Origin: Botryotinia globosa
Taxonomy: Eukaryota > Ascomycota > Leotiomycetes > Helotiales > Sclerotiniaceae
Length of the DNA stretch: 64,000 nucleotides
Assembly (NCBI GenBank): GCA_014898425.1
Contig: RCSZ01000016.1
Span: 248,001 to 312,000 of the forward strand
Direction: 5' to 3'
Shown: positions 13,724 to 25,645 of the stretch, in pieces
Position numbering within the stretch: the stretch's first letter is position 1
Layout: each line of letters begins with the position of its first letter
Program-made: the position numbers and the translations under genes
Notes under the pieces: generated by a model
What the model saw: the letters and a program-made list of their open reading frames with translations, nothing else
Told to the model about the DNA's origin: nothing
The model's database searches: none

Positions 13724-14821
13724 TCAGTGTGCCATTCCATCACCACCGTCAGCCACGTAGTCCACAAACCCAGCATTTTCACCCTCCCTTCTCAATAGAT
13801 ATCCGAACCTTTCACTATTGTTACCTACCCATCCTGGAATATCTCTATTTTCCATCAACACCTCATAGTCCTCGCCCTTCCTATCCCATAAATCCAAACC
13901 CTTCCTGACTCTATCTACTATTCTGGCTTCATTCCTATATACCTCCCGGTTCAAAGTTGTATGCGAAAAGCTTGCCATTTTATTCAACGTCTCCGCAATT
14001 GTTGAAAAGCAACTCGAACAATGCCAAGACGCGTTGGCCAAATTTCTCTTTTGAAAGTAGTTGAAGAGTCTGAAACCACCTTCTCCGTTTCTCAGATCGG
14101 CTGGAAGAATGGTTTTCGTGGGACCGGCATAGATTGTTGCTTGAGGATGAGGCCATTCGGGACCTTTATGCAGAAACTGGAAACCGTAGTAGTAGAAGCG
14201 ACTGCTAAGTGTAAGCCGCTTGTCAAAATCACAAGCTCGTAGAAGGTCAAGAGTCTCGGGACGTGGGATCTCGTCAATGTCCGAAACGAGGAGGACATCT
14301 CCAATGTTTGCGGTTTTGTTGCCGTCGAGCCTTGGCATCACTTGTGTGAACATGGCATTGCGTTGATGATCTTCATAGTCCCATGTTCGCCGAGAAGTCA
14401 AGGGCCGGTTCTCAAGAAGATGATAAATTATCTTCGGATAAAATTGAGAAAAACGTGACTGGTTGTCGTGAAATAGAAGAGGTTTGGAATGCCCGGTGAA
14501 AGTCATATTAGATTCAACTATAACAAAGTAATCGACATGGTCTGCAAGGGTGTGGAGACGAATTTCGAGCCAGTCGAGCTCAGAGCTCAGCATGAATAGA
14601 TCATAGACCTTCCGAGGTCTTTCAGGTTGATATTGACGCCAACCTTGCGCCGCACATATATTGTGGCGTGAGTTGATTGTCTTAGAAGAGAACCCAAGTT
14701 GTGATTTGTCCGAACTGCTGTAAAAGAATAAATTCAAGACTAACAGAATGGCAACACAAGGTAACAAAGGCAACAATTTTCGAAGCAAAGCTCCAGGAGT
14801 TCTTCTCATGAGAGCTACCAT
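13724..14821 (-). CDS. Glycosyltransferase family 17 (MGAT3-like N-acetylglucosaminyltransferase)
   Basis: Single exon, 365 residues, type II membrane layout: a short basic N-terminus (MRRTPGALLRK) and one hydrophobic anchor at about residues 17-33, then a lumenal domain. The lumenal part has the family signature VYDLFMLSSELDWLEIRL, followed by DYFVIVESNMTFTG and the DxD-like nucleotide-sugar motif VLLVSDIDEIPRPETL. These match GT17, whose animal member adds bisecting GlcNAc to N-glycans. Fungal members are common but their acceptor is poorly defined, so only Golgi glycan modification is proposed. It is convergent with the phosphatase gene (376 bp between stops). The start at 14821 is followed by a second Met four codons later; either could serve. 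Confidence 0.9.
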   Translation of the reverse strand: MVALMRRTPGALLRKLLPLLPCVAILLVLNLFFYSSSDKSQLGFSSKTINSRHNICAAQGWRQYQPERPRKVYDLFMLSSELDWLEIRLHTLADHVDYFVIVESNMTFTGHSKPLLFHDNQSRFSQFYPKIIYHLLENRPLTSRRTWDYEDHQRNAMFTQVMPRLDGNKTANIGDVLLVSDIDEIPRPETLDLLRACDFDKRLTLSSRFYYYGFQFLHKGPEWPHPQATIYAGPTKTILPADLRNGEGGFRLFNYFQKRNLANASWHCSSCFSTIAETLNKMASFSHTTLNREVYRNEARIVDRVRKGLDLWDRKGEDYEVLMENRDIPGWVGNNSERFGYLLRREGENAGFVDYVADGGDGMAH

Positions 14822-17800
14822 GATCCCCTAGATACCGAATGATGCTGATCATTCATCCTCTCAAGTTCAAAGAATTACAAGTGATGTATCAAAGCAATAC
14901 CTAACTGTCTAATGAACCGTTGAAATGAAGTTGGTAGGCAGGCGTACAGTAGTCACCAACAAAGTGATATGGCGACGCGCCGGAAACGTTGGCGCAGCAA
15001 ATTTAAGGAAGCGAAAACAATAGAGAAAGAAGTCAAGGCCTCCAGTTATTGAAGTCTTTGACTGTGCTTACCTCGTATTTATTACCTACCTAATAATAAG
15101 TACTTATAATAGAAATTAGAAAGAGCACTTTGATTCACTGCCTCCTTTCAAGTTTCAACAAATGATTGAGAGACAGGGGAAATAGAAAACTTTAAATGCT
15201 CGGTTGAAAAACTGCCCGCGATCAGTTAGTGCGAAATTATTACTAAGCTCATAATAATATATGGTGATACCACTGGTGTACCACCGTGTACTCTTATCAT
15301 TCATTAGTGAACCACCAACTACAAATCAGACGATGGATTTTCTGAAAATACCCCGAAAATTTAGGGTTCAATTGTTTTAGACCATGCACCAACTCGTATT
15401 TGATATTAAAAATAAAATCATTAAATGGCTTATCAATACTTTTCTAGGATTCTCAATTCCGGCCTGTTTTTTCATTCTTGGAGAGGGAGGTTGCACTTGG
15501 TAATCCATCTTGTGTTTGCCTGGTCTGTCTTTTGAAGATACTTTATTCAAGGCTTCAGTTCAAGATGACGATCGGAGTACGAGGATGAGTAGCTACTCGA
15601 TCGTTAAAGTGATGATTTCAAGCCCTTTCTGAACAGGATATTCAATAGCATAGGTGGCAATCGATCTGGGTGATTGCAAGGATTGAATCTGTCTGAAACA
15701 ATGAGTCCATGCAAGTTGTTCAATTGATCTTGTATGCTCACAGCTCTTTCAACACCTAAATGTTACTTCCGGTATGCTTGTCCGGAGTATAGGGATATTC
15801 TGTTCCTAAGTTATCATGTGAAGCTGGAGTGAGTACTTCAGCATGATCTTAGATCCTATGCGCGGCGGCTCCATGATGTTTGATTCCTATACCTGAGTAC
15901 AATCTCTCCCTGGGTACTAATCCGTCTACCACTCGGCCCAGCCCATTCGTTGGTATTGCTGTTTCCTTTTTGAGACTCCTATTCACCACTCTATGATGAA
16001 CATTATTGTTGCAGCTCAGTATCTGCCATCTAGAATTTTGCAAGCTGTTCTTATAGTCACCTGGATGACCAGAAATATTTGTTCCAACAAAAACTGTTTA
16101 TAGCCTGTACCATTCGATGGCTAACTTCCGGATCTGCCCTTGGAGGTACTTTACAGGGTTTTGGTGGGTGCTGTAGATATACAGGATTCAAAGATGCATG
16201 TGAAGGTTTCTTGTGTATTTGCTCCATTTTGTTACAGTAATTATGCATTGTCCAGTCCTTCAATACGCAAAATCAGTCTGTACCTCACTTACTGCCGTTC
16301 CCCTCTCAATCTTCCTTATCTCTAAGTACAATGCGAGAGGCATCTAAGTTTTCGACGACCTCAACCCACAATAATATTCAAAGCGCTAGCCGCTGTCTTC
16401 ATGCTGAGGTATTTCTTCGCGGCCGCAGGACTAGCCGTAGTGGGAATTCCGATCAAGAGTAAGTATTCATACACCAAACTCATCTCTTACCTATAGCTTA
16501 CAAGCGAGCAATTGACCACTGAGCTCCTAGGTCTTGGAATAGGCTAAATGTTCTCTATCTTTGCAGGAGCCTGTGCGGCGTGTATGGTGTTAGTGTGGAT
16601 GGGAGATGCGGTGGGCATCGAAGTGGAGGGTAGAGAATAAGAAGACATTAAGAGATCAGAATACAGAAATAGAGTTAGAAGATAATCTGGAATCAGTAAG
16701 AGAAGAGCATGGGGCTGAGTGGGTGAAGGTCGGTGCTGCTAGGCGAGACACTGTGATGCTAGATGATGTCAGGAGCTTTCTGTTTCCATATATCTAGACG
16801 GTGTTGAATTACTTGTCTTCTCGGAAGCATTTGAACTTGATAGTAGTGAGAATTTGTTTGCTGGACTTTAACTATATACATTTGTCACAATATTTTGCAG
16901 AACGAGGGAAATAGACCTAGGTAGGTAGCTTGGGCACTACGACTCATACAGTGAATTGGTGTCAAAGTATGTATTTTGGTGTTGGTTCATCTACATAGTG
17001 ATGATTTTATAATATTGACGGATGATACGAGGATCCTGACATGTGGCTGAGAGTATAGAGAGATGGACTAGGTAAGATGGAGACATTGCAATAAGCAACT
17101 GCATACAACATCAATCAAGCGTATGATGAACGAACAATGTAGAATGGAAAAAGTATTGATGGTTGCCGATTGCCGATTGCCGAGTTAGAAATATAAGATT
17201 ACATTGCTTCCAAAATGGGTGTTTCGGATGAGGCACAGGAGGCGAGGTGTTATTGAAGTTTGCTGCTTGTTGGAAAAAGACGCTGTGCACCGCACCATGC
17301 CGAGGGTATGCAATGTTAATGATCGGGAGTCAGAGGCTTGCGAGTTCTGAGACAAACCGAAATCTGCCGAATTGTAGTTTGTACGTCGTACAAGCGTAGT
17401 CACTGATTCTGGTTGTAATATAAATGGGTACGTACTCGTCAAATACGTAAATGCATTCTATGAATCTCTCAACCGAAAAGGATGAGTTTGATCTGAATTC
17501 ACGGAGATGAGAATGAGCCTCCATAGACTCATAGATTTCCATTCCTTACTTACGATGAGAAATTTAAGATGAACAAACACCGCAAATTATGCATGACAGC
17601 AAAGGATTAATTGATTCTAATACTGAACCCGGATATCTCTCACTTAAGTGCTTACGACAAGCTGCGAAAGAGGCGAAGACGTGCTATGAATAGCGTAAAT
17701 CCTGTACTAGTACTACACCATAAGGTTACACTGAGCCTTTGATATGTAGCAGCGATGTGACGATATTGATGATGCTGATGTTTCTGGGAAATTATCATGA

Positions 17801-19913
17801 CTTTAGTCTGCACGACACAACAGTATTGGGCCGCAGTGTGACCAAGCCTCGATCTGATGGTAAGAGAGTATCTTGACCTGCCTTGTCTGGTAATCAACGT
17901 CTAAAGTGTTAAGAAAATACGTAGAAATAGTCCTTCCAAATATCATTTCATGAGCTGTGATACACATAGGGAGGCGGGACGGGAAGGATGTGAAAGTACT
18001 ATTTGTCGAGCTCAGATGATGAGTATGTTTGATCTTTTATATATATGAAGTACTACGCGTTATTGGCAAAAGGAGGAGGTAATTAGGTTGGTGGTTGGTA
18101 GTATAAACTCGTGGACGTTCTATAAAGCAATTGTCTATTACGTCGTAGATACCTAGGTAGATAGAAAGAGGGTGCGCACGGTATTTTGTTTGTGTGGTGG
18201 TTGACAAGATCTTCCGGGTCCCATCGATGGATATCAGGTTTCATGCATCTACAGTGGGGGCTCATCTACATGCAAGAAATACATGAGCAAACACAAATGG
18301 GACTCGTGTTGTAGATACCAATCTGTTGGCGTTGAGGGATAGGCTGACGTGGAAAAGACCAGATGAAAATATCAAGAGCAAATCCGAAATGTTTGATCTT
18401 TGATGTTTCCATCAGATCTTGGTGTTTCAGAAGATCCTGACGTTTTCCTTGGATGTTTGAATATCTGGACCCTTGAGAGTCTGGTTGGAGCATGAAGGAC
18501 AAGATGAAGGAAAAGATCCTGGAAGTATAACTTCTTCGGTAGTTTCTCCGTCGTTCATTCCCTACAAGAGAGCAAGCCGATATTCTTTTGACTGGGAAAG
18601 AATTGAGGGATGGAACAGAATCTCAAAGATCCTGAGTAGACATAAGAATTCATACCGAGTTATATATGTAGATCAAATTATCACAGATCACTCACATGCT
18701 CGACGACCACCCTTTTGTATACAGTGAAGTCCCACCACATTGGCGATAAGATGTCTATGAGAACAATACCTAGGTACTCTCTTGCAGCATCTTTTTATGG
18801 GTGATCATTCCACCCTTACTTAGCCTTGCATATATTTGATTTTCCTTAAGCAATCCGAGCACGATTAAAAGTTTCGCTTAATCCCGAACAGAAGATATCT
18901 TGGCAGCTTACAAAGTTTAATTGGTCTACTCCTTCAGGAACCATCACAACCTCAAACACTCTTGTCAAGCATTCGATTTTTGACATGAATTCAGAGTCCT
19001 TACTGGCTGCGCCATTCATCTCTCCATTCCCTGTCACAACAATGTTTCTCGAATCTTGAGCTGAATCCCACACTTCAGATCAAATCATCCCAGTGGATGG
19101 ATCCTGGTTTACTTGGGGGAAGGGAATCTTGCTCGCTATGAGAGCGGTCCATTTAGTGTGTTCCATGCCAATCTTCATCATCCACTGAATCCTCTATCGA
19201 GTTTTCACTCGCACATACATGCCCTTTTCACTCACACCACTGCATTCTACCCCTCTTTGCTCCTATAAATGTCCAGGATGGCCTGGTACATTGACCACCC
19301 AGTTCTCGAAGCTTACCCCCCTGCTATGAAGTCTGCAGGGCATTGACTATCTACGGAAACGCCACGAAAGAGCTGGACTGTTTGGGACAAAGAGCTTTAT
19401 AGACATCGAAAGAGAATCCTTCATATACGTGCTTTTCTTATAATATCTCTCACCCTCTTTCTTCAGTCGAAGAGCTTTTACGTCGCTTTGTCAATTTCAA
19501 GTTTTCAATATCACCGTCACTCCTTACGCGGTGTATGTTTGTTCTATTTCTGTCATCTTTGTTTTCATGTTCTTTATCTCACCTTTGTCAATTGCGTGGC
19601 TCATCTGATAATCTCCATCTATTCACCAAAGACCTTGTTGATTAGCTTTGTACAGTCATTGTCGAGTCACAATAAACGACGGCAGCTCTTGTCTTTGTGC
19701 TTCACAATAACACAGAGCAAGAACAATTGCAATATAAACCCAAGGGGTTTCGTTAAAATCCGTGATATCCGTTTGACTCAGAAGCATTCCAGAAATCACA
19801 TTCAGATATTCTACAAACAACTTCAATACTTTCATTTACAATTCCACAAATTTAACCTTTCGAGATTTTTGGAACCACCACACGAAGTACATTCATTCTT
19901 TACAGATACAAAC
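14822..19913. other. Gene-poor intergenic stretch with one doubtful small ORF
   Basis: About 5 kb without a convincing gene. The only coding-like signal is the small spliced frame at 16401-16640, listed separately. A near-palindrome lies at 15262-15284 (GGTGATACCACTGGTG and its imperfect mirror). TAGGTAGGTA-type motifs occur near 15085, 16917 and 18148. The last 450 bases are the leader of the GH16 gene. Confidence 0.5.
16401..16640 (+). CDS. Possible 43-residue spliced small protein, unrecognised
   Basis: A short frame begins MLRYFFAAAGLAVVGIPIK and meets a textbook donor (GTAAGT at 16459). A 108-base intron ends in TTTGCAG at 16566, and the frame reopens at 16567 to give RACAACMVLVWMGDAVGIEV and a stop at 16638. 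The product would have two hydrophobic stretches. Just past the stop, the neighbouring frame is open for a charged helical segment (IELEDNLESVREEH) to 16797, which would fit as the natural continuation if one frameshift had occurred. So it may be a genuine small membrane protein, a frameshifted relic, or chance. I do not recognise the family. Confidence 0.25.
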
Positions 19914-20882
19914 ATGCCTTCAACTCAAGTCTTCAGTCGTATCGGCGCTGCGTTGATTCTCGCTGCCGGCAGCGTGAATGCCGCATATTCTCTTGCCGAT
20001 TCATATGACCACTCAAACTTCTTCTCTGAGTTCAGCTTCTTTTCTGGCGCTGATCCAACCAACGGTCTGGTCGCATATCAGAGCGCTTCTGCTGCCAACC
20101 AAACTGCACTTGCTGGATATACCAACAACGCTGGTGTCAATTCTGTTTATCTCGGAGTGGATCACACTACCTCACTCTCAGGAACTGCCGGAAGAGCTTC
20201 AACTCGTGTTAGCTCCAAAAAAGCATACACACACGGCCTATTCATCGCTGACGTTGCTCATATGCCAGAAGGATGCGGAACTTGGCCTGCTCTATGGAGC
20301 TTTGGGCCCTCGTGGCCTGCGAATGGAGAAATCGACGTGATTGAAGGAGTCAATGCCGGAACTACAAATCAAATGACTCTTCATACCTCGCAAGGGTGTG
20401 TCATGAGCAATAGTGGATCTGATGCTGGAACAACTCTTGTCGGTTCAGACTGCAACGCGGGAGGCGGAAACACAGGTTGTGGTCAAACAGTCAAAAACAC
20501 AGCAACCTATGGTCCAGCCTTCAACGCTGCAGGAGGTGGGGTCTATGCTTGGGAATGGACATCATCCTACATTGCCATCTACTTCTTCTCCCGTACAGCT
20601 ATTCCGGCAAACATTCAATCTGGTAAGCCAGATCCCGCCGCTTGGGGAACGCCGATTGCAAAATTCTCAGGCAGTGGTTGCAACATCGACAGTCACTTCG
20701 AATCACACAACATTATCCTCGACACTACATTCTGCGGAGATTGGGCTGGGCAAGTTTGGTCAAGTGGTGGTTGCGCAGCTAGCACTAAAGCTGCCACTTG
20801 CAATGCTTATGTTTCTTCTAATCCAAGTGCGTTTAACAATGCTTACTGGATCATCAACTCGATCAAGGTCTTCTCAAGCTAA
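19914..20882 (+). CDS. Secreted GH16 endo-beta-1,3(4)-glucanase
   Basis: Single exon, 322 residues. A signal peptide covers about residues 1-23 (hydrophobic IGAALILAAGSVNA). The glycoside hydrolase family 16 catalytic motif is present as GEIDVIEG, with Glu139 as likely nucleophile, Asp141 assisting and Glu144 as acid/base. TWPALWSFG just before it and YAWEWTSSYIAIYFF after it are also typical of the fungal mixed-linkage glucanase subgroup. Several cysteines in the C-terminal half suggest disulfides. No GPI-anchor tail or carbohydrate-binding module is present, so it is expected to be released outside the cell to act on beta-glucans of plant or fungal walls. The start is the first ATG of a frame that is open but ATG-free for 142 codons upstream. 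Confidence 0.95.
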   Translation: MPSTQVFSRIGAALILAAGSVNAAYSLADSYDHSNFFSEFSFFSGADPTNGLVAYQSASAANQTALAGYTNNAGVNSVYLGVDHTTSLSGTAGRASTRVSSKKAYTHGLFIADVAHMPEGCGTWPALWSFGPSWPANGEIDVIEGVNAGTTNQMTLHTSQGCVMSNSGSDAGTTLVGSDCNAGGGNTGCGQTVKNTATYGPAFNAAGGGVYAWEWTSSYIAIYFFSRTAIPANIQSGKPDPAAWGTPIAKFSGSGCNIDSHFESHNIILDTTFCGDWAGQVWSSGGCAASTKAATCNAYVSSNPSAFNNAYWIINSIKVFSS

Positions 20883-21739
20883 GCTGCCAAGGAAGATACC
20901 ACTCCTATGACATCCGAGCCATAGATGAGTCGATGTCTCGAGGGACGCTCTTTTTCTAATTCAATATTTTCTTTCTTTTTACTTTTTCACTTTTTCCATT
21001 CAACACTTTGATGCTTGTCCCTTCTACACTTCACACTATGTTTTCATGAATATACCATGCATGTACTTTAGCTCGCATCGATAGATTCTCTGGCGTTTAG
21101 CAAGGAAATACCACAATTTCATTTGCACCTTTGGCAGTTTTGGCAATCACATGTATGAGGCGTAATGGCGTTTTGGCTCAAAAGTACCTATGGGAATGAC
21201 AAATGATGTACCTTAGATACCTATTCAAATTGGAGGATTCCTTTTTTATATACATGCGTGCATGGTAGAATATATACATACAACACTATCAACACAACGC
21301 CATTTCTTCAAGGTTGGTTTCCTCTGATGTTCCGTGATGTGTGATTATGAAACCCTAAACGTAGATCGATATTATTACTGGCAAACCAAGAAGAACAAGA
21401 GCTAGATAGATGAACAGGTAATTTCAAATGTATAATTTTCTCTCTCCATCTTCATGGAGATGCCAAGCTTTTCCGTCCAAAAAGCACAGAGCAGAAATCT
21501 ACAGGGTAGAATTAGACCTTGATCCAAGCTCTAGGCCTTCAAGCATCAAAAATTTAGCGAAGATCGTCACTAATAAACATCACTGAATCCTTGACCGTAA
21601 AGCTTCACTCCAGTATTTATTTTCCCTGTGTGGACGAAGTAAACAACAACCTTTACCTTACCTCACGCCAACCACATTCATTCGAATCATACATCCTCTA
21701 CCATTTGCAGCTTTCAGAATTTCTCGGGAAACTATCATA
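20883..21739. other. Intergenic, GH16 terminator region and Prp4 promoter
   Basis: This contains the GH16 3' untranslated region, with T-rich tracts at about 20940-20995, and the upstream region of prp4. No open frame of interest was seen. Confidence 0.5.
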
Positions 21740-23390
21740 ATGCATCCTTCTAGACAAGCTTACGTGGAGGAGGCCAAAGAAGTAAGTTATACCCCTCCAA
21801 CCATAATCGTGCATTCAAACGAACATCAGGCAGATGAACAAATACAGCTTCACAAACAGCAGCTAACCTCCGTTCCTCTTCACGCAGGATACAGGTATAG
21901 ATCTTGCAGATGTCCCTCTCGACCGCGACTATGATATGCCATCCGCAACCGCTGGCATTGCTCCCGAACGCGCCAGCGCAATTCTTTCTCAATTCGATCG
22001 CAAACGTCGCGCAGCCGCTATAGCGGTTCCCACCGATGATGGACGCGTGCGCGCACGACTTAGAGAAATGGGCGAGCCTATCACATTATTTGGAGAAGGA
22101 CCAGGTGATAGGAGAGATCGATTACGACAGTTGTTGACAATCGAGAGTGAGATGAAGGCGGAAGAAGATGGAGCGGATGAAGATGGCGATGTGGAGATGG
22201 GTGAGGGGGGCAAAGATGAGGAAGCTGAAGAGGAATTCTATACTAGAGGGACGAAGGAATTGCTAGATGCGAGGATAGATATTGCGAAGTTTTCGTTGCC
22301 GAGGGCAAAGAAGAGGATGGAGATTCAGAAGATCGAGAAGGACATTCCATTGAGGACTCATATTAAGTTCAGACATGGGGTGAAGGAGAGACTCAAGGAT
22401 TTCGAGCTTCAGGGAAGTCAAATGGCGGCCGAGAGACCAGTCAGTATTGTGAGAATTTCACCAAATGGAGAATTGGTCGCGGCTGGCAATTGGGGAGGTG
22501 GAATCAAGCTACTTGGAATACCGGATCTGGAAATTAAAAAGTCACTAAGGGGCCATACAGATAGAGTGGGTGGAATTTCCTGGGCACCAGGTGCCACGAT
22601 AGAAGGATCGAATGTTTCCCCCGGGAGCGTTAACCTGGCATCAGGAGGAGCAGAAGGAAAAGTCCATTTGTGGAATCTGGAGCAAGATACACCTGTTTCA
22701 ACACTTGCGGGACACAACCAGAGAGTTTGCCGAGTGGAATTTCACCCATCGGGGAAATATGTCGCATCCGCATCCGAGGATACGACATGGAGACTCTGGG
22801 ACGTCGAAACCACTACGGAACTTTTACTTCAAGAAGGACATTCAAGAGGTGTTTTTTGCCTCAGTTTCAACGGCGATGGATCACTTTTAGCAAGTGCAGG
22901 AATGGACAGTATTGGACGTATCTGGGATCTCAGAACAGGTCGTACAGTTATGATCTTAGATGGACATATCAAACCTATCTACGCGCTCGACTGGTCTACA
23001 GATGGTCATCGTGTTCTGTCTGGATCTGGCGACGGTTGGGTCAAATGCTGGGATGTGAGGAAAGTTGCAAATACCGGTGCCGTGGGTGCACATCGTAGTG
23101 TGGTTTCTGATTTGAGATGGTTCAAAGGGATGGATGCAGAATCATTGCCCGAGAAAGATGAAAAAGGAGTAGGGAAACCGAGGAAAGCGGGAACATTCTT
23201 TGTTTCCAGTGGTTTCGATAAGGACGTCAAAATCTTTTCGGCGGATGACTGGGCGCTGGTACAGAGTTTGAGCGGACATACAGGAAATGTGCATAGTTGT
23301 GACGTAGGTGCAGATGGCAAATGGATCGTCAGTGGAGGATATGATAGAACTGTGAAGTTATGGGGAAGAAATAATGGAGAGGGTGTTTAA
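21740..23390 (+). CDS. prp4: U4/U6 snRNP WD40 protein Prp4
   Basis: Two exons: 21740-21781 and 21888-23390, giving 514 residues. The first exon encodes only 14 residues ([14 protein letters not shown]) and ends at a perfect GTAAGT donor. The second opens with [19 protein letters not shown]. Residues about 35-90 form the splicing-factor motif (SFM) domain ([20 protein letters not shown], then [15 protein letters not shown]), specific to Prp4/PRPF4. An acidic linker follows, then seven WD40 repeats from about residue 180 to the end, with repeated GHxxxV...WD spacing such as [20 protein letters not shown]. Prp4 is a core component of the U4/U6.U5 tri-snRNP needed to assemble the spliceosome. Length and architecture are normal. 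Confidence 0.95.
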
Positions 23391-23950
23391 ACGGCTATTT
23401 AATCATGCACGAAGGCGTTGGGAGACAAAAGTACAAGATTCTTTTTACACATTCAATTTGTTAGACTGGCTATGGATTAGCTTCTTGCATACAAGAACGG
23501 CGCATCGGTGGATTGCTTAATGCTGTAGGAGAAAATAGCAAAAGGCGTTTTGATTTGGATACCCGGAATATGCATGTATGTATATGGAGAGAAAATAAAA
23601 CATTAGAAGAGCGTCATGGAAGCTGTGAATCTGGAAAATGTTCGATATGTTTAAATATGCCTGGGCTTGGTATTCGAGATGACAAATAGTGTTTGGTCAT
23701 GGAGGCTTTCTTGAATGTAACCAGTCCACCATCCCAGTCGCTGCGCTTTCACGCATTTCCAAACATTTCCAAGATTCTGCTTTGTAGATATCTCTACTCT
23801 ATACCTACCTACCTACATCTTCACCAATACAAAGAAAAGTGAGTATGACGACATATATCATCCGACGTCTTCACAAAGGGTGTTCCTCAAATGCTGAATC
23901 AGTTGATAGAAGTCAAAAGTTCGATGCCCATCTTCGCTCCAAGAATTACT

Positions 23951-24313
23951 ACAGATGAACCTGGCTATAAGGGCATTAAAAATTTCAAGGCCTAAATGCC
24001 TGTATAAAGGGGTTTCTTGTATAAAAAAAAATCCAGTCTGGTTATTTAGCCTCGTTTTATGCTATCAATCTTTCTAATTTCATTAAATTTATTATATAAA
24101 TTTATAGATTTATTATATGATAGACCAAAAATTCAGATTATTATTACTAATTTTATAGGAGCATTAGGAAAATTGAGATTATATACTCTTATTTATATAA
24201 AGGAATGCCTATTTGAATCAAATTTACTATATAAATTTTTGAAAATCTAAAAAATATGCCCGTATAAAGGGGATGCCTGTATGGCACGTGCCCGTATAGC
24301 CAGGTTCATCTGT
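23951..24313. mobile_element. MITE-like element with 23-bp terminal inverted repeats and TA target sites
   Basis: The left end (23952 on) reads CAGATGAACCTGGCTATA and continues AGGGCA. The right end, read on the minus strand from 24312, gives the same with one mismatch (CGGGCA). Both ends are flanked by TA, at 23950-23951 and 24313-24314, as expected for Tc1/mariner/pogo-type insertion; a TIR starting with CAG suggests the pogo/Fot1 group. The short motif GTATAAAGGGG recurs near both ends in the same orientation. At 361 bp it cannot encode a transposase. The interior (about 24055-24250) is extremely AT-rich. A 63-codon frame inside it is mostly Ile/Leu/Lys/Phe, which is what such composition gives by chance. 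Confidence 0.8.
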
Positions 24314-24904
24314 ATTCCGCGCTGGGTACAATATATCGCTAAATTCCTTCGCTATGATCAATCCATCTGATATCATCTAGACGAATTATATGATCACTCC
24401 CTGGACTTTTTTCGAACCACTTTGGATGATGACAATAGTGATAGCTCTTTGTAGTGGAAGCATACCTCTCATCCCTCTCATCCAGAATTTGAATACCTTG
24501 TTATATAAACACACCTAGTTATGCGACTATTCAAACCCATGCAGTATTCACGAGCCAAAGGTGGTACAACAAAATAGCCAATAAAAACATATCGATATTC
24601 ATAATATATGTATATTTTAAAGCGCAAGAAGAAACCCAGATAACCCATATTATATGCAAATCATTATCATTGCAAGATTGCCAACCCTAAGACTCCAGAT
24701 CAAAATGGGTATCGATCGCATCGCTCATTCCATCGAATCATTCCCATCGAACCGGAGAATCCTACCTCGAGTCTACTCCTCGATAAATCGAATCCAGAGC
24801 TTACCCGCACCGCAAGCTTGCTTAAATTTCCATCATGCGCCCTATTTCCCTCCCGGCAGTGCCAAATCCTAGTAAATGTTTTTTTCCATGAGAACAAAAA
24901 AAAA

Positions 24905-25645
24905 TCAGCTTCCCTCCATCCTCAAGCACCCTAAGCAGAGCACATCTCCCTCAGTTCCCCTCTCCACACAGCATCTGCTACAAACCATCCCCCTATGCGT
25001 CATTCCCTTCTCTCCCCAGCCCTCCTTCCCTCCAACTTCTTCTCCCATCTCCGTATTCCTCCACCCTCCAAGACACTCCCTGATACACACCCAACAAGCT
25101 CTCTTCCCGCACCCCTCACAATTCGCAAACGCATCCAACTCCTTCTTCACAGTCGGTTTGCGTCGACAGATATGACAAGCTCGTAAATCCATTTCAGATC
25201 CACTTTTCTCTTTCTCCTTCGTTTGTTCGATTCTAGACTCGGTTTCTGAGGGTAGATATTCGACTCGAACTCGTTTGTTTAGACTCATTTTTGACCGGGG
25301 AATTAAGTGTCTGCGTTCGGATTCATGGTGCATGGCGTGTGGGTAGATGTTGAGTGGATTTGGATGGATGTGTGAATGTCTAGGACTATTTCAGTGATTA
25401 GCTAACTGCTCATAACTCCTCCGTCTCTATTGCATTTGATCTTCTAGAGATCCAAAGAACAACCCAAATGCCAATCTACAAATAAGCAGCACATACCTAT
25501 TAATCTTCATCTGCACCTCCTCATCCCTCGCATCCGCAAAATTCGCAACATCCCTCCTTCTCTTCAACAGATTCACAGCTCCATTTGTACTCATATGAAA
25601 ATCCATAGATGGGATATCCCAATCTTCTTGTGCTATTGAAGGCAT
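24905..25645 (-). CDS. Cys-rich putative zinc-binding protein, unknown function
   Basis: Two exons: 25645-25497 and 25379-24905, giving 207 residues with phases that close. The donor is GTATGT and the acceptor CCTAG. The N-terminus is acidic (MPSIAQEDWDIPSMDFHM), followed by a basic patch (NLLKRRRDV). The C-terminal half carries repeated C-x2-C pairs: ACHICRRKP, then CEGCGKRACWVCIREC, then CSRCC, then CLGCL. This spacing suggests two or more treble-clef or RING-like zinc sites. I cannot place it in a named family. A regulatory or scaffold role is possible but unproven. An alternative start lies at one of the Met codons in the second exon, but the frame continuity across the intron favours the longer form. 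Confidence 0.7.

Noticed and set aside
24059..24250. 63-codon frame inside the MITE
   Set aside because: Its composition is explained by the extreme AT content and it shows no transposase motif.
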